DNA from: Rapana venosa
Lineage: Eukaryota > Mollusca > Gastropoda > Neogastropoda > Muricidae
DNA length: 64,000 nucleotides
NCBI GenBank assembly: GCA_028751875.1
Contig: CM054135.1
Coordinates: 61,690,673 to 61,754,672 of the forward strand
Direction: 5' to 3'
The translations under genes were made by a program, and so were the position numbers. Shown in pieces: positions 36,786-48,720 of the stretch. The notes under the pieces were generated by a model, which worked only from the letters and a program-made list of their open reading frames with translations, did no database searches and had not been told where the DNA came from. Numbering within the stretch: position 1 is the first letter of the stretch; every line of letters starts with the position of its first letter.

Positions 36786-37184
36786 TGCTGGACCCTAGCC
36801 AAGGACACAGAACAGCGACTAGAAGCAGTGGAGATGTGGTTCATCCAGAGAATCATGAAAGTCTCATGGACAAAAAGAAAAACAAATGCAGAAGTAATGG
36901 AAATGGCTGGATACAAGAGATCCCTTCTCAACACCATCAGAGAAAGACAGCTCAAATTTTTCGGCCATATAATCAGGGCTGACGGACTAGAGAAACTGTT
37001 ATGGAGTGGCAAAATATGTGGAAACAAGAGCAGAGGAAGACAACGCACAAAATTCACAGACAGCTTAAACAAATTCGCAACGAATAAAGAGGGCACCAAC
37101 AATGAGCTCATGAGAGGGACCAAGAACAGGGAAGAATGGAGAGCCATGATCATCGATGTCTGCAGGACCAGACCGGACACTTGA
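36786..37184 (+). pseudogene. Non-LTR retrotransposon C-terminal fragment (RTE-like)
   Basis: One uninterrupted frame of about 132 codons encodes the region downstream of reverse transcriptase in APE-type LINEs. It opens with CWTLAKDTEQRLEAVEMWF (the YGCETW...RLEAxEMWF box). It continues with IMKVSWTKRKTNAEV and QLKFFGHIIRADGLEK (the FGHxxR box). Then come a KSRGRQR basic stretch and NREEWRAMI (the DR/NRxxWR box), and a stop after RTRPDT. Endonuclease and reverse transcriptase are absent. The 5' edge abuts a GAT microsatellite and the 3' edge a GAA/GGT-rich tail, so this is a 5'-truncated insertion. The clean frame suggests it is younger than the other LINE pieces here. RTE is my best clade guess, from memory of family motifs only. 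Confidence 0.85.
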
Positions 37185-37285
37185 AGAAGAAGAGGAGGAG
37201 GGTGGTGGTGGTTGTGGTAATGATGATGATGATTATGATGATCAGGAGGATGAAGATTTAGAGGAGGAGGAGGAGGATTAGGTCT
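37185..37285. repeat. Purine-rich (GAA/GGT/GAT/GAG) tail
   Basis: Simple-repeat sequence directly after the LINE stop codon, probably its microsatellite-like 3' tail. Confidence 0.65.
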
Positions 37286-37345
37286 AGCAAATTTGAGACC
37301 AGATGACAGAACAGTACATCTCTCGTCACATGTCTTAGCATCAAC

Positions 37346-37348
<3 letters not shown>

Positions 37349-37386
<38 letters not shown>

Positions 37387-37549
37387 CGTGTGTGTGCACA
37401 TGCGTGTGCGTGCGTGCGTCCATACACCAAGGGTGTGTGCGAGTGTATACGTGTGTGTGTGCGTGTGTGTGTGCGTGTGTGTGCACACGCGTGTGTGCAC
37501 GCGCGTGCGTGCGTGCGTGCATACACTAAGGGTGTGTGCGAGTGTATAC

Positions 37550-37580
<31 letters not shown>

Positions 37581-37645
37581 TGTGTGTGTGCACGCGCGTG
37601 CGTGCGTGCGTGCATACACCAAGGGTGTGTGCGAGTGTATGTGTG
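37349..37645. repeat. (GT)n/(GTGC)n array with a ~95-bp higher-order unit
   Basis: GT-rich sequence in which the phrase agggtgtgtgcgagtgtat recurs at about 37,429, 37,528 and 37,621, each after catacac(c/t)a. This makes three units of roughly 92-99 bp built from GT and TGCG repeats. The frames on both strands are Cys/Val or His/Thr shadows. Confidence 0.9.
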
Positions 37646-38284
37646 TGTGCATGCCAGCACATTTGTGTGAGTTAGCATGCTCATTTACATAGTGTGTTAG
37701 CATGTCACAATGCCCATGTGTGTGCATGTTCCATTCCAGCGCAATGCAATATTCATTTAATCACAAGGATAGCTGTTCTGACATACCCCTGTCAGAAGTT
37801 GTGACATAGTATTGCGCATCACTTCCCTAATGTCAAAATACAAACTGCAGATTAAATTGATACAAGTTCAGTAATAACGTACTACCTCACCACTTTTAAA
37901 GCTTCAAAGACATTTTGGTCAAGTGTCTTGTTTTTTTAATTTATACTTCAGTTCCAGATTGTGACATAGTACGTTAATGCACTTTGTATTGCTTTGCTTT
38001 TTTTGTATGTCATTTTGCCTTTGTTTATTTCTTTATTCATTCATTGTTTTTCTGTGTTTAGTTATATGTAGCAAAGATCTAACTAATGTGTCCACCGATG
38101 ACGATTAGCATGCTAAAGCTATCATGTACATCACGATACATGATGTACATCATGTGTGTGTGTGGGTGTGCGCATGTTTACATTTGAATTTGTAAAAACT
38201 TAATTGTGCGTGTGTGCGTTTTTACATTAGAATTTGTAAAAAATCTATTAATTGTAACTGGCTGCATGTGAAAGACTAGGATGA
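37646..38284. other. AT-rich unassigned sequence with a short palindrome
   Basis: No gene is recognised. A perfect 16-bp palindrome, catgatgtacatcatg, lies at 38,139-38,154, with an imperfect copy of its arm just upstream (atcatgtacatca). Confidence 0.45.
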
Positions 38285-38352
38285 ATGAAAGCGCTTTGAT
38301 TTGTTTTTTGCAAGATATAGCGCTGTATAAATTCCATGTACTATTATTATCA
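38285..38352 (+). mobile_element. SINE 3' tail fragment
   Basis: gcgctttgatttgttttttg, then agcgctgtataaattcca and tactattattat, matching the 3' end of the element at 700-933. It is severely 5'-truncated. Confidence 0.7.
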
Positions 38353-38699
38353 TGTACAAACACTTGCACACACAGGTTTGTACAACCCGGTACATTTCAA
38401 TATAAATAAGTACAGATATATACACACTCGTATATACAAACAGTTTCAGTGCACTGATCCAATCCAGTCATTTTGTTTATAGCCCCGCCAACCACAGAGG
38501 TCATATTAGAGCTGTCACCCCGCAAAAATCAAATTAAAGCTGCAACTATATATAACCATTCACACTAAAACAAGCTTTAAAACCAACTCTGCTGTGGTTT
38601 TTCTTACCAACGCCTTGGCTAATCATAGGGGTCAAACAAGTAAAAGTCAGGCAGAATCACACAAACCACATAAAATGAGGTAAAACCAAAAGCACACCA

Positions 38700-39076
38700 G
38701 CCGCCATGGCACAGTGGTTAGCGCCTTGGGTGATGGACTGGAAGGTCGCGGGTTTGATTCCCATAAGAGTCATAGGGATTTTTCTGACTCCGGCCGGCTC
38801 CTACCCAGAGTGAGTGTGCTGTGGGCTCAGTGGGAAGACTGGTACCACACAGTCGAGCTTCATCCACTTAACGGATGCGAGTTTGAGAGTGTTGCTCAAA
38901 TTACCTGACAAACACTACAGGTGCCTGTATCTCTCGGGCCTGGTTGACGCCAGGATATATTATGATAGTAAGCATAGAGTACAACCCTGTCAAGTAGTCT
39001 CAAAGCATATGCACTTCCATAGCAGCATCACTTCATCATCTTCATTGTCATTGATCATCATGCAATAAAAAAAAAA
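38700..39076 (+). mobile_element. tRNA-derived SINE, apparently full length
   Basis: A good tRNA-type promoter is present: A box tggcacagtggtta (38,707-38,720) and B box ggtttgattcc (38,751-38,761), about 30 bases apart as in a tRNA. An unrelated body follows (ctccggccggctcctaccca, gggctcagtgggaagactgg, aggatatattatgatagtaa), ending in a poly-A tail (39,065-39,076) and then a CATA/TA microsatellite. The body differs from the other SINEs here, so this is a separate family. No protein is encoded; the 64- and 84-codon frames are shadows. Confidence 0.85.
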
Positions 39077-40429
39077 GTGTAATACATACATACATACATA
39101 TATATATATATAACCCAAAAAGCACAGTCCTCAAAACCAGCCTTGTTCGAAGCAAGTGACTATGACATGTTAACCATTTCAGACAGAAAAAAGCCCAATT
39201 CTCTCAGATTCTCCAGTGGAACATCAAGAAAAATGATTGGGAGTCTGCAGTAAGATGCTTGTGCTTAATATCCTTAACATCTCAACAACCAAGCAGCAGA
39301 TGCTTGATGGTTATTTGTGCATCACACGTCACATACCATGGGATTCCCTCCCCTTAGAGAGCACACTCACACACACACACCTGTTGAGCTGACCATGCAT
39401 ATAAACATAGAAAATGATTTTTTTGTTTTTACTTGACATTATTTTATGTTGTACTGTATGCAAGTTCGCAGTTTGGAATAAAATTTAAGACACACAAACA
39501 CTCAAGGATAGGGAGAGAACATAAAATTATTAGATAGGAAGGAGACCATGAAAGAAAGAAGATTACAAGATGACATACACTGAAAAAACCCTATTTAGGG
39601 TGAGATAAGCAGAAAATGAAAGTGTAGTAACAGAAGACAAGGTATATCTTGGTACATCAAAACTTTTATTTCCGGTCAGTTTTGCATAATGCATGTTTGT
39701 TTCTGCTGGCATACAAACTACAAGATACATAAGTAGAATATAATAAAATGAAGCCATACACAATAATGACAAATAATAAAAAATATATGTGCAAACACAT
39801 TTACTGTTCTTGAAAAAAAAAAAGGGACACATTACCTTGCATTTGAAAAAACCTTAACTTTAGTTTCTGATCAAAAAAGAAAAACACAGGAACCAAATTG
39901 AGAAACTATTAACACACACACATAACACATGCACACACAATAACAAGGCTTCTTCCAAAACTGCAAATGCAGTAATGCAAAGCACCATGAATGGTGGTAC
40001 TAACTGAATTTGCACCCCCCAAAAAACCCAACAAGAAAACACCAAACAAAACCAAAACCATACCAAAAAAAACAACACCCCATACAATTCTGCCTACTAA
40101 AAATGTTACAAAATGCCATTGCATCATTGAAAAAATAAATGAAAATCACGATATCTATAACTACACAACTGAAAAAGTCATGTACATTTGACACACAAAT
40201 GTGAGAGCATGCACGCACACACACACACACACTACAGTACATAAATGTCATGTTAGAAAGCAATATTGCATTATCAAGTGAATGTAATTAGAAAAAAGGC
40301 ATAAAATATTTCCATTTCTACCCAGACCAATAACTATCACAGGGCTATCCAGATCAGGGGACAAGTGTCCTGCTGGTTGGAAATAAAATCTAAGGCTGTG
40401 TTGGGGCCAGGCTACTTCTAAACAATGCT
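39077..40429. other. AT-rich unassigned sequence
   Basis: About 1.35 kb of AT-rich DNA with a short TA run (39,096-39,111), small CA runs (39,366-39,381, 40,213-40,231) and A-runs. Frames up to 89 codons are not supported by any domain. Confidence 0.5.
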
Positions 40430-40917
40430 AGTATTTTTTTTAAATCACAAGCAAAACAATCCAAACCACAAAAGTCAACAACAAAAAGCCCTAACAAATA
40501 CAATTGAGTAAACAGTTTTCAGCCTTTACATTTCTTGCCATTGCAGCAAGACTAAATTATATCATCTTCAGATGAGTAAATCTAGGTTAAAAAAAAAAAA
40601 TAATAATAATAATGTATGGAATTTATATAGCGCTGAATCTTGTAAAGCAACAAATCAAAGCGCTCAGATTTTATTTCATACCACTTTAAGTCACGGCAGA
40701 TTTCTCTCCGTGAAATTCGGGCTGCTCTCCCCGGGGAGAGCGGGAGAACGCGTCGCCACTTAGCGCTGCGCCACCCTTTCACCCTTTTTTTTTTTTTTTC
40801 TGCAGCTGTATTTGTTTCCCTATCAGAGTGGCTTTTTTCTAAGAATTTTGCCAGGGACAACTCTCTTGTTGCCGTGGGTTTTTTTTACGTGCGCTAAATA
40901 ATTACGTGTAACACACG

Positions 40918-40948
<31 letters not shown>

Positions 40949-42720
40949 TAGTGCCCAGACCACCACTCATGGTCTAATGGATGGGGGAAAAATTTCCGGT
41001 CCAAACGGGGTACAAACCGCCGCACACTTCAGACCCAGACTTTTTGCTTTCTAGACAGGCGCGTTACCTCTAGACCACCAATCCAATGAAAGACTCCCCC
41101 CCACCTCCCCCAATATACACACTCTAGATATGTGGTTTTTTTCTTTTTTGAGGCCTCAGTTGCATGCAGATCATGGAGCACCATCTTTTTTGCTTTATTT
41201 TATTTTAATTTCTTTTTTTCTAATATTTACTTGTTTGGTTGGGGGTTTTTTTGGTGGGTTTTTTTTTTGGGGGGGGAGGTGGCGAGTGCTCTTACATGTC
41301 TTTCTTCATTGGCCAAACCCCCCCACAAAAAACACAAAAACAACTCCATAAACAAAACCCAGAAAGAAACCAATGACTAAACTATCTTCAGTTTTTACTA
41401 GATTACTGGCTATTACAGCAAGAAAAATTATGTTCAGCATATCAGTTAATGCAGCACTTAAGAAAAATGAGAAAACACCCACACACACACATCCTATATA
41501 TACCTCACAAAACGAGGCCTCGCAAAGATGCCAGCTACTTTATGATACTAAAAAAAATCACAAGTGCAAAAATCCAAACAAATGCCAACAACAAAAAGCC
41601 CAACAAATATAAATAACTAGACTTTCAATATTGACAACATTTCTGTCCTTTGCAGTGAGATCATACATCATCAGCAGACCAGTTACTCCAGGTTTCACAC
41701 ACATACATACAAAATAATACGAGAAAAATATATATATATATATATTTTTTTTTTTTAGGCCTCAGTTGCATGCAGATTGTGGAGCACCATCTTTTTTGTC
41801 ATTTCTTTAATTTATTTTTCTTTCTCTTTTTTAATGAGTGCTCTTACACGTCTTCTTCATTGGCCAAAAATAAAATAAAATAAGTTTTCAGTCTTGACAA
41901 CATTACTGGCTACTACAGCAAGGCAAAATAAAATATATTCTCACCACACAGTATACTAGAAAGGCAAAATAAGTTTTCTTACAACACAGTATGCTATCAA
42001 CAAAGCAGTGCTTGGATTTAAAGAAGCATTATATTTCCAGCCCAGCTGAAATGCCAGTATACTTTAAAATATTAAAAAAATCACCAGTGCAAAAAAAGAA
42101 AAACATCCAAACCACAAATGCCAAAAACAAAAAGCCCAAACAAATACAAATGACTAAATTTTCAATATTAACATTTCTGCCCATTACAGCAAAACAATAC
42201 ATCTTCAGTAGACCAGTTAATCCTGGTTTAAAAAGAAAATCTACACACACACACATTATATATATATATATAATTTTCTTCTTTTTTTTTTTGAGGCCTC
42301 AGTTGCATGCAGATCGTGCGTGGAGCACCATCTTTTTTGTCGTTTTGAAAAAAAAATTGTTTTGCCGAGTGCTCTTACACGGCTTCATTGGCCAAAAACA
42401 TTTAAAAATTTTTTTTTTTTTAAACCACAAAAAGCACATGTATACAAACTACCCAAACAAATGAATGGTTTTCAGTATCAACAACATTACTAGCTATTAC
42501 AGCAAGACAAAATAAAACATTCTTCCCACAGTAAAACAAAGGAATGCTCATATTCACAGAAGCATCATCATTATTTCCAGTCCAGCTGTCATGCAGACTA
42601 ATACAGCGCTATTGATTTACTACAAAAAGCATATCTTATATCACATGTTGGCCTCGTGGAGCACCTTCTTTTAACTTTTGTAGGGCTTCGTATGTCTCTT
42701 CTCCTGCATTGGCAAAATAA
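40430..42720. repeat. ~0.55-kb tandem repeat, degenerate, about 4 units
   Basis: Several anchors recur in order. aggcctcagttgcatgcaga, followed by atcatggagcaccatctttt or its variants, occurs at about 41,150, 41,757 and 42,295, with a weak copy at 42,650. gagtgctcttacacg(t) and cttcattggccaaa occur about 110-150 bases later. caaaaagcccaacaaatac-like words occur at 40,484, 41,591 and 42,129. A tactggctattacagcaag-like segment follows each. Spacing is about 540-615 bp. A SINE (40,600-41,092) is inserted in the first unit. Confidence 0.75.
40600..41092 (-). mobile_element. tRNA-derived SINE, near full length (agcgctatataaattcca family)
   Basis: On the minus strand the head at about 41,040-41,092 gives an A box (gtggtctagaggtaacgc) and a B-box word ggtttgtacccc. 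The body carries gactagt-type ctttcggatgagacg, a gataaaccgaggtcccgtg module, ttgtccctggcaaaattctt, and the GC palindrome ctctccccggggagag. The tail is agcgctatataaattcca plus an ATT run (plus-strand 40,600-40,620). The gatgagacgataaaccgagg module resembles the conserved central domains reported for metazoan SINEs, including those of molluscs; I cannot confirm which named domain it is. The 3' 215 bases are nearly identical to 700-933. Confidence 0.88.
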
Positions 42721-42984
42721 AACAACAAAGCCATTAACCAAATTAGCCATCTCACTTACTGTCTGAAGCACTAACTAACACTGCAGGTAACTGCCTGAAC
42801 TGGCGGGCGCCCCAGTTGGTGAAATGCTGCCTGCATTCGATTAAGTTCACTGCAGTGTCAAACAGTCGGGCTGTTTATTGTTGCTCTAGATGTGCTGTGC
42901 ATACGTTAGACAAATGATTCGTCAATCTGGTTATTTTGCACAGTGTATGTGTGCTTGTGTTACATTTCATGCTTTCCCCATCTG
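42721..42984. other. Unassigned sequence
   Basis: Non-repetitive sequence between the 0.55-kb tandem repeat and the next SINE. No feature is recognised. Confidence 0.4.
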
Positions 42985-43285
42985 AAGACTCTGGAGCTTG
43001 AGCGGTTAGGACCATAACTTCATCCTCATGGGTCTACGGGTAGTGGGTTTGCAAATCTGTTGCCAGTCTAGTTGAAAAATAAACAAAAAAAAAAAAAATT
43101 AAGATGGGGATATTTTACGATCTCCTAGGTCAAATTGAAGCACAGACCCTGCCAGTGCCTTAAATTCCCTTTTATGTAGATACACCATGCATGTTAAAGA
43201 TCCCATAATCATGTCAGCATTCGTGGGGTTACGGACACACAAACATAGCCAGCATACATTCCCAAAGTTTGGAATCAGTTAACCT
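42985..43285 (+). mobile_element. tRNA-derived SINE, diverged
   Basis: The A-box-like word is ttgagcggttagg (about 42,998) and the B-box-like word gggtttgcaaatct (about 43,045). A 14-A run follows. The body words are atgcatgttaaagatccca, atcatgtcagcattcg, gtggggttacgga and catagccagcatacattccc. These resemble the aaagatcccacg...ccagcat stretch I associate with molluscan SINEs, which is established knowledge recalled without a search. Confidence 0.65.
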
Positions 43286-44700
43286 TCATGGCAGAGAAAA
43301 ACTATCCATATACACAACACCACACATTGTGCACCTTTGGAGCTCTATCCAAAGAACAGAAAAATAAAGGGAAAAAATTCGTTCACACCTATTTTTTTCC
43401 TCACTTGTAACTCCAAGTTCCAGATCAATTCAAAAGTGTCTAAAAGCATTCAGACCATCAACAACAAAGACTACCTAATGACAACATATATCAAGGCTAT
43501 GTTGGGACTATATATGAACCATAAGGACTGACACGATTTCATTTAAATTTACTAAAAAACATCATGCTTAAATCCCTCCTGCAGTTAGCCAACATTCAAG
43601 GATCTTTCAAAATCATCATTCAAACAGAAAATGGAAACAAGCCTCAACAAAATTGTCTAATCAAGATTATATCAGATCACTGGTATGAAGATTTTACAAA
43701 GTCCCCCCCCCCCCCCCCCCCCCCAACTAGAACAGATAATATAACAAAGTCTGATAAACTTAACAAAATCATCTCGCACCAGAATGCTTTCAGCAGATTA
43801 CTGATAAACGAAATTGGGGAAAAAAAAAATTAAACTTACAATGACTGTTTTGGGGGTAAGAGAAAACATGAAAAAGGCTAAAGAAATATCTTTGAGAGTC
43901 ATCGATTCAACAACTACTCTTTGAATGAAAAATGTAATGGTCAAAAGAAATCTGGTGTATAAACATAATGTGCATATACACACACTCTCATCTCTACCCA
44001 GGGATTAAGGTAAAAAAAAGAATACTATTCACTAACTCAATAAAATGTTTGCTTTGTCCCTTCCCTGACCTGTTTTTGCCATCTTTTTTTCATCCTAGCT
44101 CAAAAGCCCCCAAGAATGCTCTTCTTATGAACTGTGGTCTACCCCTTTCCATACTACGTACAAAAACAGTCTGCTTTCATGTAATAGTGTTTGATGGAGT
44201 ACATAGAAAATTCTGCTCACTACTACACGAAAACTGCAGAGCCATCAACTGAGAACATAGATACCATGACAAGAGGGCAGAAAAAGAATAGGATAACAGA
44301 GAATCCTCAAGATCTTGATAAAGGAAACAGGAAGATTGCAGTCCCCATTGCCCAAACAAGAAAGATAGAGGGACATAAGTGCACAGGAATGGCAGCCAAG
44401 ATTCACGACAGAACTGCAACCAGACCAGCAACCAGATGGCTTGAAATGTGTAAGAAGTATGTGACATCGCAGGAGCAGCACTAGAAGAAAGAACTGGCTG
44501 CTATGAAGGCTAACATCCTGCAGTGGCTGGACAGTGATGAAGGTGCACAGTCCTATTTACTGGCTATTTTGCGATGATAGTTGTGTTCATCATAAAAGTA
44601 CATCTACAAACCATATAAGAGGTAGACCAAATCCCTTCAAATGTCTTTTAATAAAATTTTGAAAACATTTCAAAGAACCTAAGAGATTATAGAAATAAAA
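43286..44700. other. Unassigned AT-rich sequence
   Basis: About 1.4 kb with a 22-base C homopolymer (43,703-43,724) and A-runs. Overlapping 90-97 codon frames at 44,177-44,484 on both strands have no recognised domain. Confidence 0.45.
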
Positions 44701-44789
44701 CAGTGCACCGACTTCTCCATAGACCAAAAAGAACTATATACAATTGGCATCAAACACATAGGAATCAAAGAGCTTTACCATATATTGAT

Positions 44790-44965
44790 GTAAAGCGGAG
44801 AAGCTGGGTGGTTTGGTCATGACACAAATAATATCTTGCCAGACTTATCTCTTGCAGGGGGACACTGAAGGGGTTGGGGAAGACTAAGCAGACAAATGAA
44901 CTGATGGCAGAACTTTTTTTTTTAAATGGACCGGTTTGACATGGCCACTGTTGCTTGAAAAGGCT
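44790..44965 (+). pseudogene. Possible LINE C-terminal fragment, heavily decayed
   Basis: One frame gives AGWFGHDTNNILPDLSL, resembling the WFGHxxRxxxLxK box of LINE C termini, and another gives LLQGDTEGVGKTKQTNEL in the place of the family's LQG.LEG..RRGRQ linker. Two frames are needed and stops intervene. The match is the same box order as at 3480-3770 but is weaker. Confidence 0.4.
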
Positions 44966-44999
44966 AAGAGTCTAATGACCACACGCGTCATGGCAGGGG

Positions 45000-45350
45000 T
45001 TGGTATCAATGCAGATTCCCCCAATGACCTATCCGTGGGTCAAGGGACTGCTAGCAACTACTAACAATTCACAAATGGGCTTGGTCATGCAGATCTCCCA
45101 ATACATCGTGGTCAAGGGACCTGAGCTGCAACTACTAATACACAATAAAGGAAATATCTTAACCTTAATTACAACTACTAATCCACAATAAAGAAATAAT
45201 CTTGTTACGAGGGCCCTTTTTAATTACAACTAGTTATAAATGGAGCTAACAATCCTAACAAATGCAATTCTGTTGACAGCGCCCACCTCATCCCCCCCCC
45301 CCCCAAGTCCACAACACCATGAGGTTCACCTTCCTATGGACACTAACAAA
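45000..45350. repeat. Short irregular tandem repeats
   Basis: Words such as caactactaa(t/c) and cacaataaaggaaata recur two or three times between 45,055 and 45,235. A C-run at 45,293-45,304 follows. Confidence 0.5.
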
Positions 45351-46005
45351 ATGAACATGAAAGAAAATTTACCATAGATGCTCAACAAGATAAGGAAAGA
45401 AACTGTACTTTGATACTGACAGGTCGCTCAAATAAAGGAACTTTAAACTCGATACCAACTGAATCATATGATGGAAAGAGGGCTTGATCCATTTTACACT
45501 AACTCAACTTCATCAAGTAAAAATCTGCAAATAACCCAGACATGAAAGAAATAACCTTGGTGATACGAACTACTGATAAGGATGGAAAGAAAACCTATTT
45601 TGACAACAAACTCACCATGATAAAAATATTGATAGCTGGATTACCACAATATAAGGAAAAAAATTATGTCTTAACACAAAACTATATCCACTTATAACAA
45701 CAACATAAGAAAAAACCCCCCCCCCTTCTCTTTTTATAACTTCCAGTACCAACTAATTCAATGAGAAGCAAAGAACTGATACCTACTCAGTAAGGAAGGC
45801 AATAACTTTAAAATACCAGCTCCATTTCAGTACAAAAGAAAGATGCTTAAACTGTTGTACAATCCCATTCAATATGAAGGAATTTATACTTTGCAGAAAT
45901 CAGGATTAAGGAAAAAACAGTTATTACTTACACCCTAGCTTACTCCATATTAATATCTAAGCTTTTAAACTTTAAAATCCCCCAATTACCTATATGAAGA
46001 AATAA

Positions 46006-46075
46006 TAATAATAATAATAATGTATGGATTGATATAGCACCAAGTCCTGTAAAGCAACAACCTTTAGACTGAACA
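46006..46075 (-). mobile_element. SINE 3' tail fragment
   Basis: An (ATA)n run, then tgtatggattgatatagcac and gtcctgtaaagcaacaacct: the reverse complement of the tail seen at 870-930, diverged. Inserted in the 42-bp satellite. Confidence 0.6.
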
Positions 46076-46395
46076 AATATTCAAGGAAAAGGGCCTAGGA
46101 CTTGGATACAACTAATCTCAATATAAAGAAAAAGGCTTTGTAACCTTAATATGAATGAATGAACGTTATACTTTTGATACCATATTGAAGAAAAAAACTT
46201 TATATATAGAAAAGAGCATAACATTTTGTACCAATTGACTCAAATCTAAATATCGCATTAACCTTGATTACCAACTCAGTCATTATTATGAATCGAACTT
46301 TATACATTACAGTAACTTATTAATACCAAGGAAAACTTTTATACCATCAGTAACTTATCAATATGAAAGTGAAAGAATGTTTTTTACTTTGACAG

Positions 46396-46655
46396 TACGG
46401 AAAACTGCGCTGGTTTGGGCATGTTCCAAACGAAAGCAAACACCACATCATAAAAAAGAGCAATGAACTTCGTAGTGGATGGAACGAGACCAAAGAAGAC
46501 CTAGCAAAACCTGGCTGCCTGTATGGCAGATGATTTAGAGAACGGGGCCATAAATAAGGAGGAAGCTCAAAACAGAGAGATTGGGAGAAGGCTAATTAAT
46601 GTTCAAAAAACCTCCCTTGGGGAGAAACAAGACAAAAAATAGGAAGAAGAAACAA
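46396..46655 (+). pseudogene. Non-LTR retrotransposon C-terminal fragment
   Basis: The first frame gives YGKLRWFGHVPNESKHHIIK, the standard LRWFGHV box. A second frame gives MADDLENGAINKEEAQNREI and then GRRLINVQKTSLGE, the NREx(W)RRLI box, with the tryptophan replaced. An AGAAGAA-rich end follows. The frame change lies near 46,500. This is the last ~85 residues of a LINE ORF lodged in the 42-bp satellite, 5'-truncated and dead. The box spacing differs from the 36.8-kb fragment, so it may be another family. Confidence 0.7.
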
Positions 46656-47880
46656 TTTTTTGTTTTAAACATCTACATTTTTATCACCTCAAAACATCAC
46701 AATACTGATATTCATATGAAGAAAGCATTGGATACCAACTCAACTCAATAGGGCAGAAAAAAACTTTATACCGGATGCAAAAAAACCAATGTCAGTAAAG
46801 AGTTTTACATTTTGGCACTGATTTACTCATATAAAGAAAAGAACTTTATACATTGATATTAACTAAATTGATAGAGAAAAATACTTTATACTTTTGCGAT
46901 ACTAATTATTTTATATGAAGAAAAGAACTTTATCTACTGATACCCAACTTAAATTGAGGAAAGAACTTTATACTTCAATACCAATTAATAGAAGGGGGGA
47001 ACACATCAGACTTTGAACCACCTAACTCATGTGTAAGAAATCCCTTATTACAAATGAATATGAGAAGGGAAGGATATCCTACTTTGAAATGAACTGAGAT
47101 GAAGATAGAACCAGTTAAACGCACAAATAATCAATATGAAGGGGCCAAGAACTTTATACTTTGATACCAATCTGTGTTGACAGAATTGAAGAGCTTTATA
47201 CTTTGATTCCACCTAACGTTGATGAAGGAAAGAGTTTGTTTAATTTGATACCAACTAACTTGATAGCAAAGCACAGAAACTTTATACTTAGACACCAACA
47301 AACTTAATCAACAAGGGATAACTTTTTTCTCTGACAAAACTTATTTCTTGAGATGGAAGACTTTATTGAGAGACGTAGCCAACTAAATAAGAAGGGAAAA
47401 CCTTATCTTGACACCTAGTAACAATAGGCATAATTAAATTTAATCCTTTGACACCACTTATTTCATATGAAGGAAAAAAGCTTTACAGAGTGACACCAAC
47501 TCAATAGAAAGCCAAAAGTAAAAGAACTTTATATCTTTGGCACCCAACTAACACAACAAAATATAACTTTAATTCCTTTGACACCAACTTATTTCATAAG
47601 AAGGATAGAACTTTACCGAATTACACGAAACTCAAGAAAGGAAAAGAGCATTATACTTGACACCAGAACTTTTATACTTCTGCACCACATAACCGACCCA
47701 GCAAATATAGCAAGTCTTTTACACAACTTATTTCATATAATGAAAAGAACTTACAGAGTGACACCAACTCAACAGAAAGGAAAGATTATGAAACTTCAAC
47801 ACTCAACTCAGCTCAATATTAAGGAAGATCTGTGTACCTGGATAACAACTGTTTTAATTTGGTGCAACAATCTACCAGTG

Positions 47881-48720
47881 ACCTAAAAATAGCGATAAAA
47901 TACTACTTCCTTAGAGCAAGTGCTATTTTTCACAGCACTGTAACTATCAATGGTTTGCTAAGACTGATCTCTACTTTCTGCACAGCATTCCTCTTTTACA
48001 AATGCTTTTAATATCGCAGCAATCTCCAGAATAAAATTTTGCATTTCTAGCCAGATCATTAGAAAACCCTGAACCACTCTTTCTTAGCCAGTACTGGGGT
48101 GTACCCTTAAATAGCTTGTTACCCATACCGCACAACTGATCAGAGTTAAAGAACAGTGAAAAAGAGTAAATTGTTAGGATCAAATGGTGGAAGTTTAGGG
48201 TTTGCGGCATGGGCAAAACTACGGTTAGAGTAAATTGTTTATCACTCAGGGAACACACTACGAAAAAAAAAATACGTAACAGCAAAATGACTGTGCTTTT
48301 TTTTTTAAAATAAAAACATCCAGCCCTCCTTTGCAAATTATTTTTTCTTGGAGCAGATTGCTGCAAAATTTAAGGAAATAATTGTTGCTATGAAATTATA
48401 AATTTTCTTCAGCCATTTTACATCCCTCATGACTTTACATTACATGTTTGTTTTGTACGCGACGTCTGATCAAGATTTTGAAATGCAAATTTTTGTCTGC
48501 CATTTTGGTACCTTATGATAATGACGTAAGACCAGAAACAGCACTTTGGGCCACCTTTCTTTAAAAAGCAATCAATAATAATTGTATTTCTGTGTCTAGT
48601 CCTATGTTTATGTATCGTTGACTAGGAGGGTGGTGATGGTGGTAGGGGTCGAGGGAGAGTCTTTGTGTTTTGTGACTAACACTCACTGCATCTCATATAG
48701 GAAACCTATGGAAACTATCC
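47881..48720. other. Non-repeat island in the 42-bp satellite
   Basis: About 840 bases without the satellite words and with normal complexity; possibly an inserted element or an original host segment. A 131-codon minus-strand frame (47,971-48,366) has no domain I know. Confidence 0.5.

Larger units (their letters stand above)
45355..47880. repeat. Degenerate ~42-bp satellite, left block
   Basis: The array is built from variants of aactttatactttgatacc followed by aactaattcaatatgaagg and aaag. Successive actttata words near 46,843, 46,884, 46,927 and 46,966, and again at 47,150, 47,193 and 47,278, are spaced 39-43 bases or twice that. Copies vary strongly in indels and substitutions. The block is interrupted by a SINE tail (46,006-46,075) and a LINE fragment (46,396-46,655). 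Confidence 0.8.

Noticed and set aside
38139..38154. 16-bp perfect palindrome as an operator or origin
   Set aside because: Short palindromes arise by chance in AT-rich DNA and nothing around it suggests a function.
44177..44484. 96-97 codon overlapping frames on both strands as a small gene
   Set aside because: No domain, start context or repeat-free support. Overlapping frames of similar length suggest chance.
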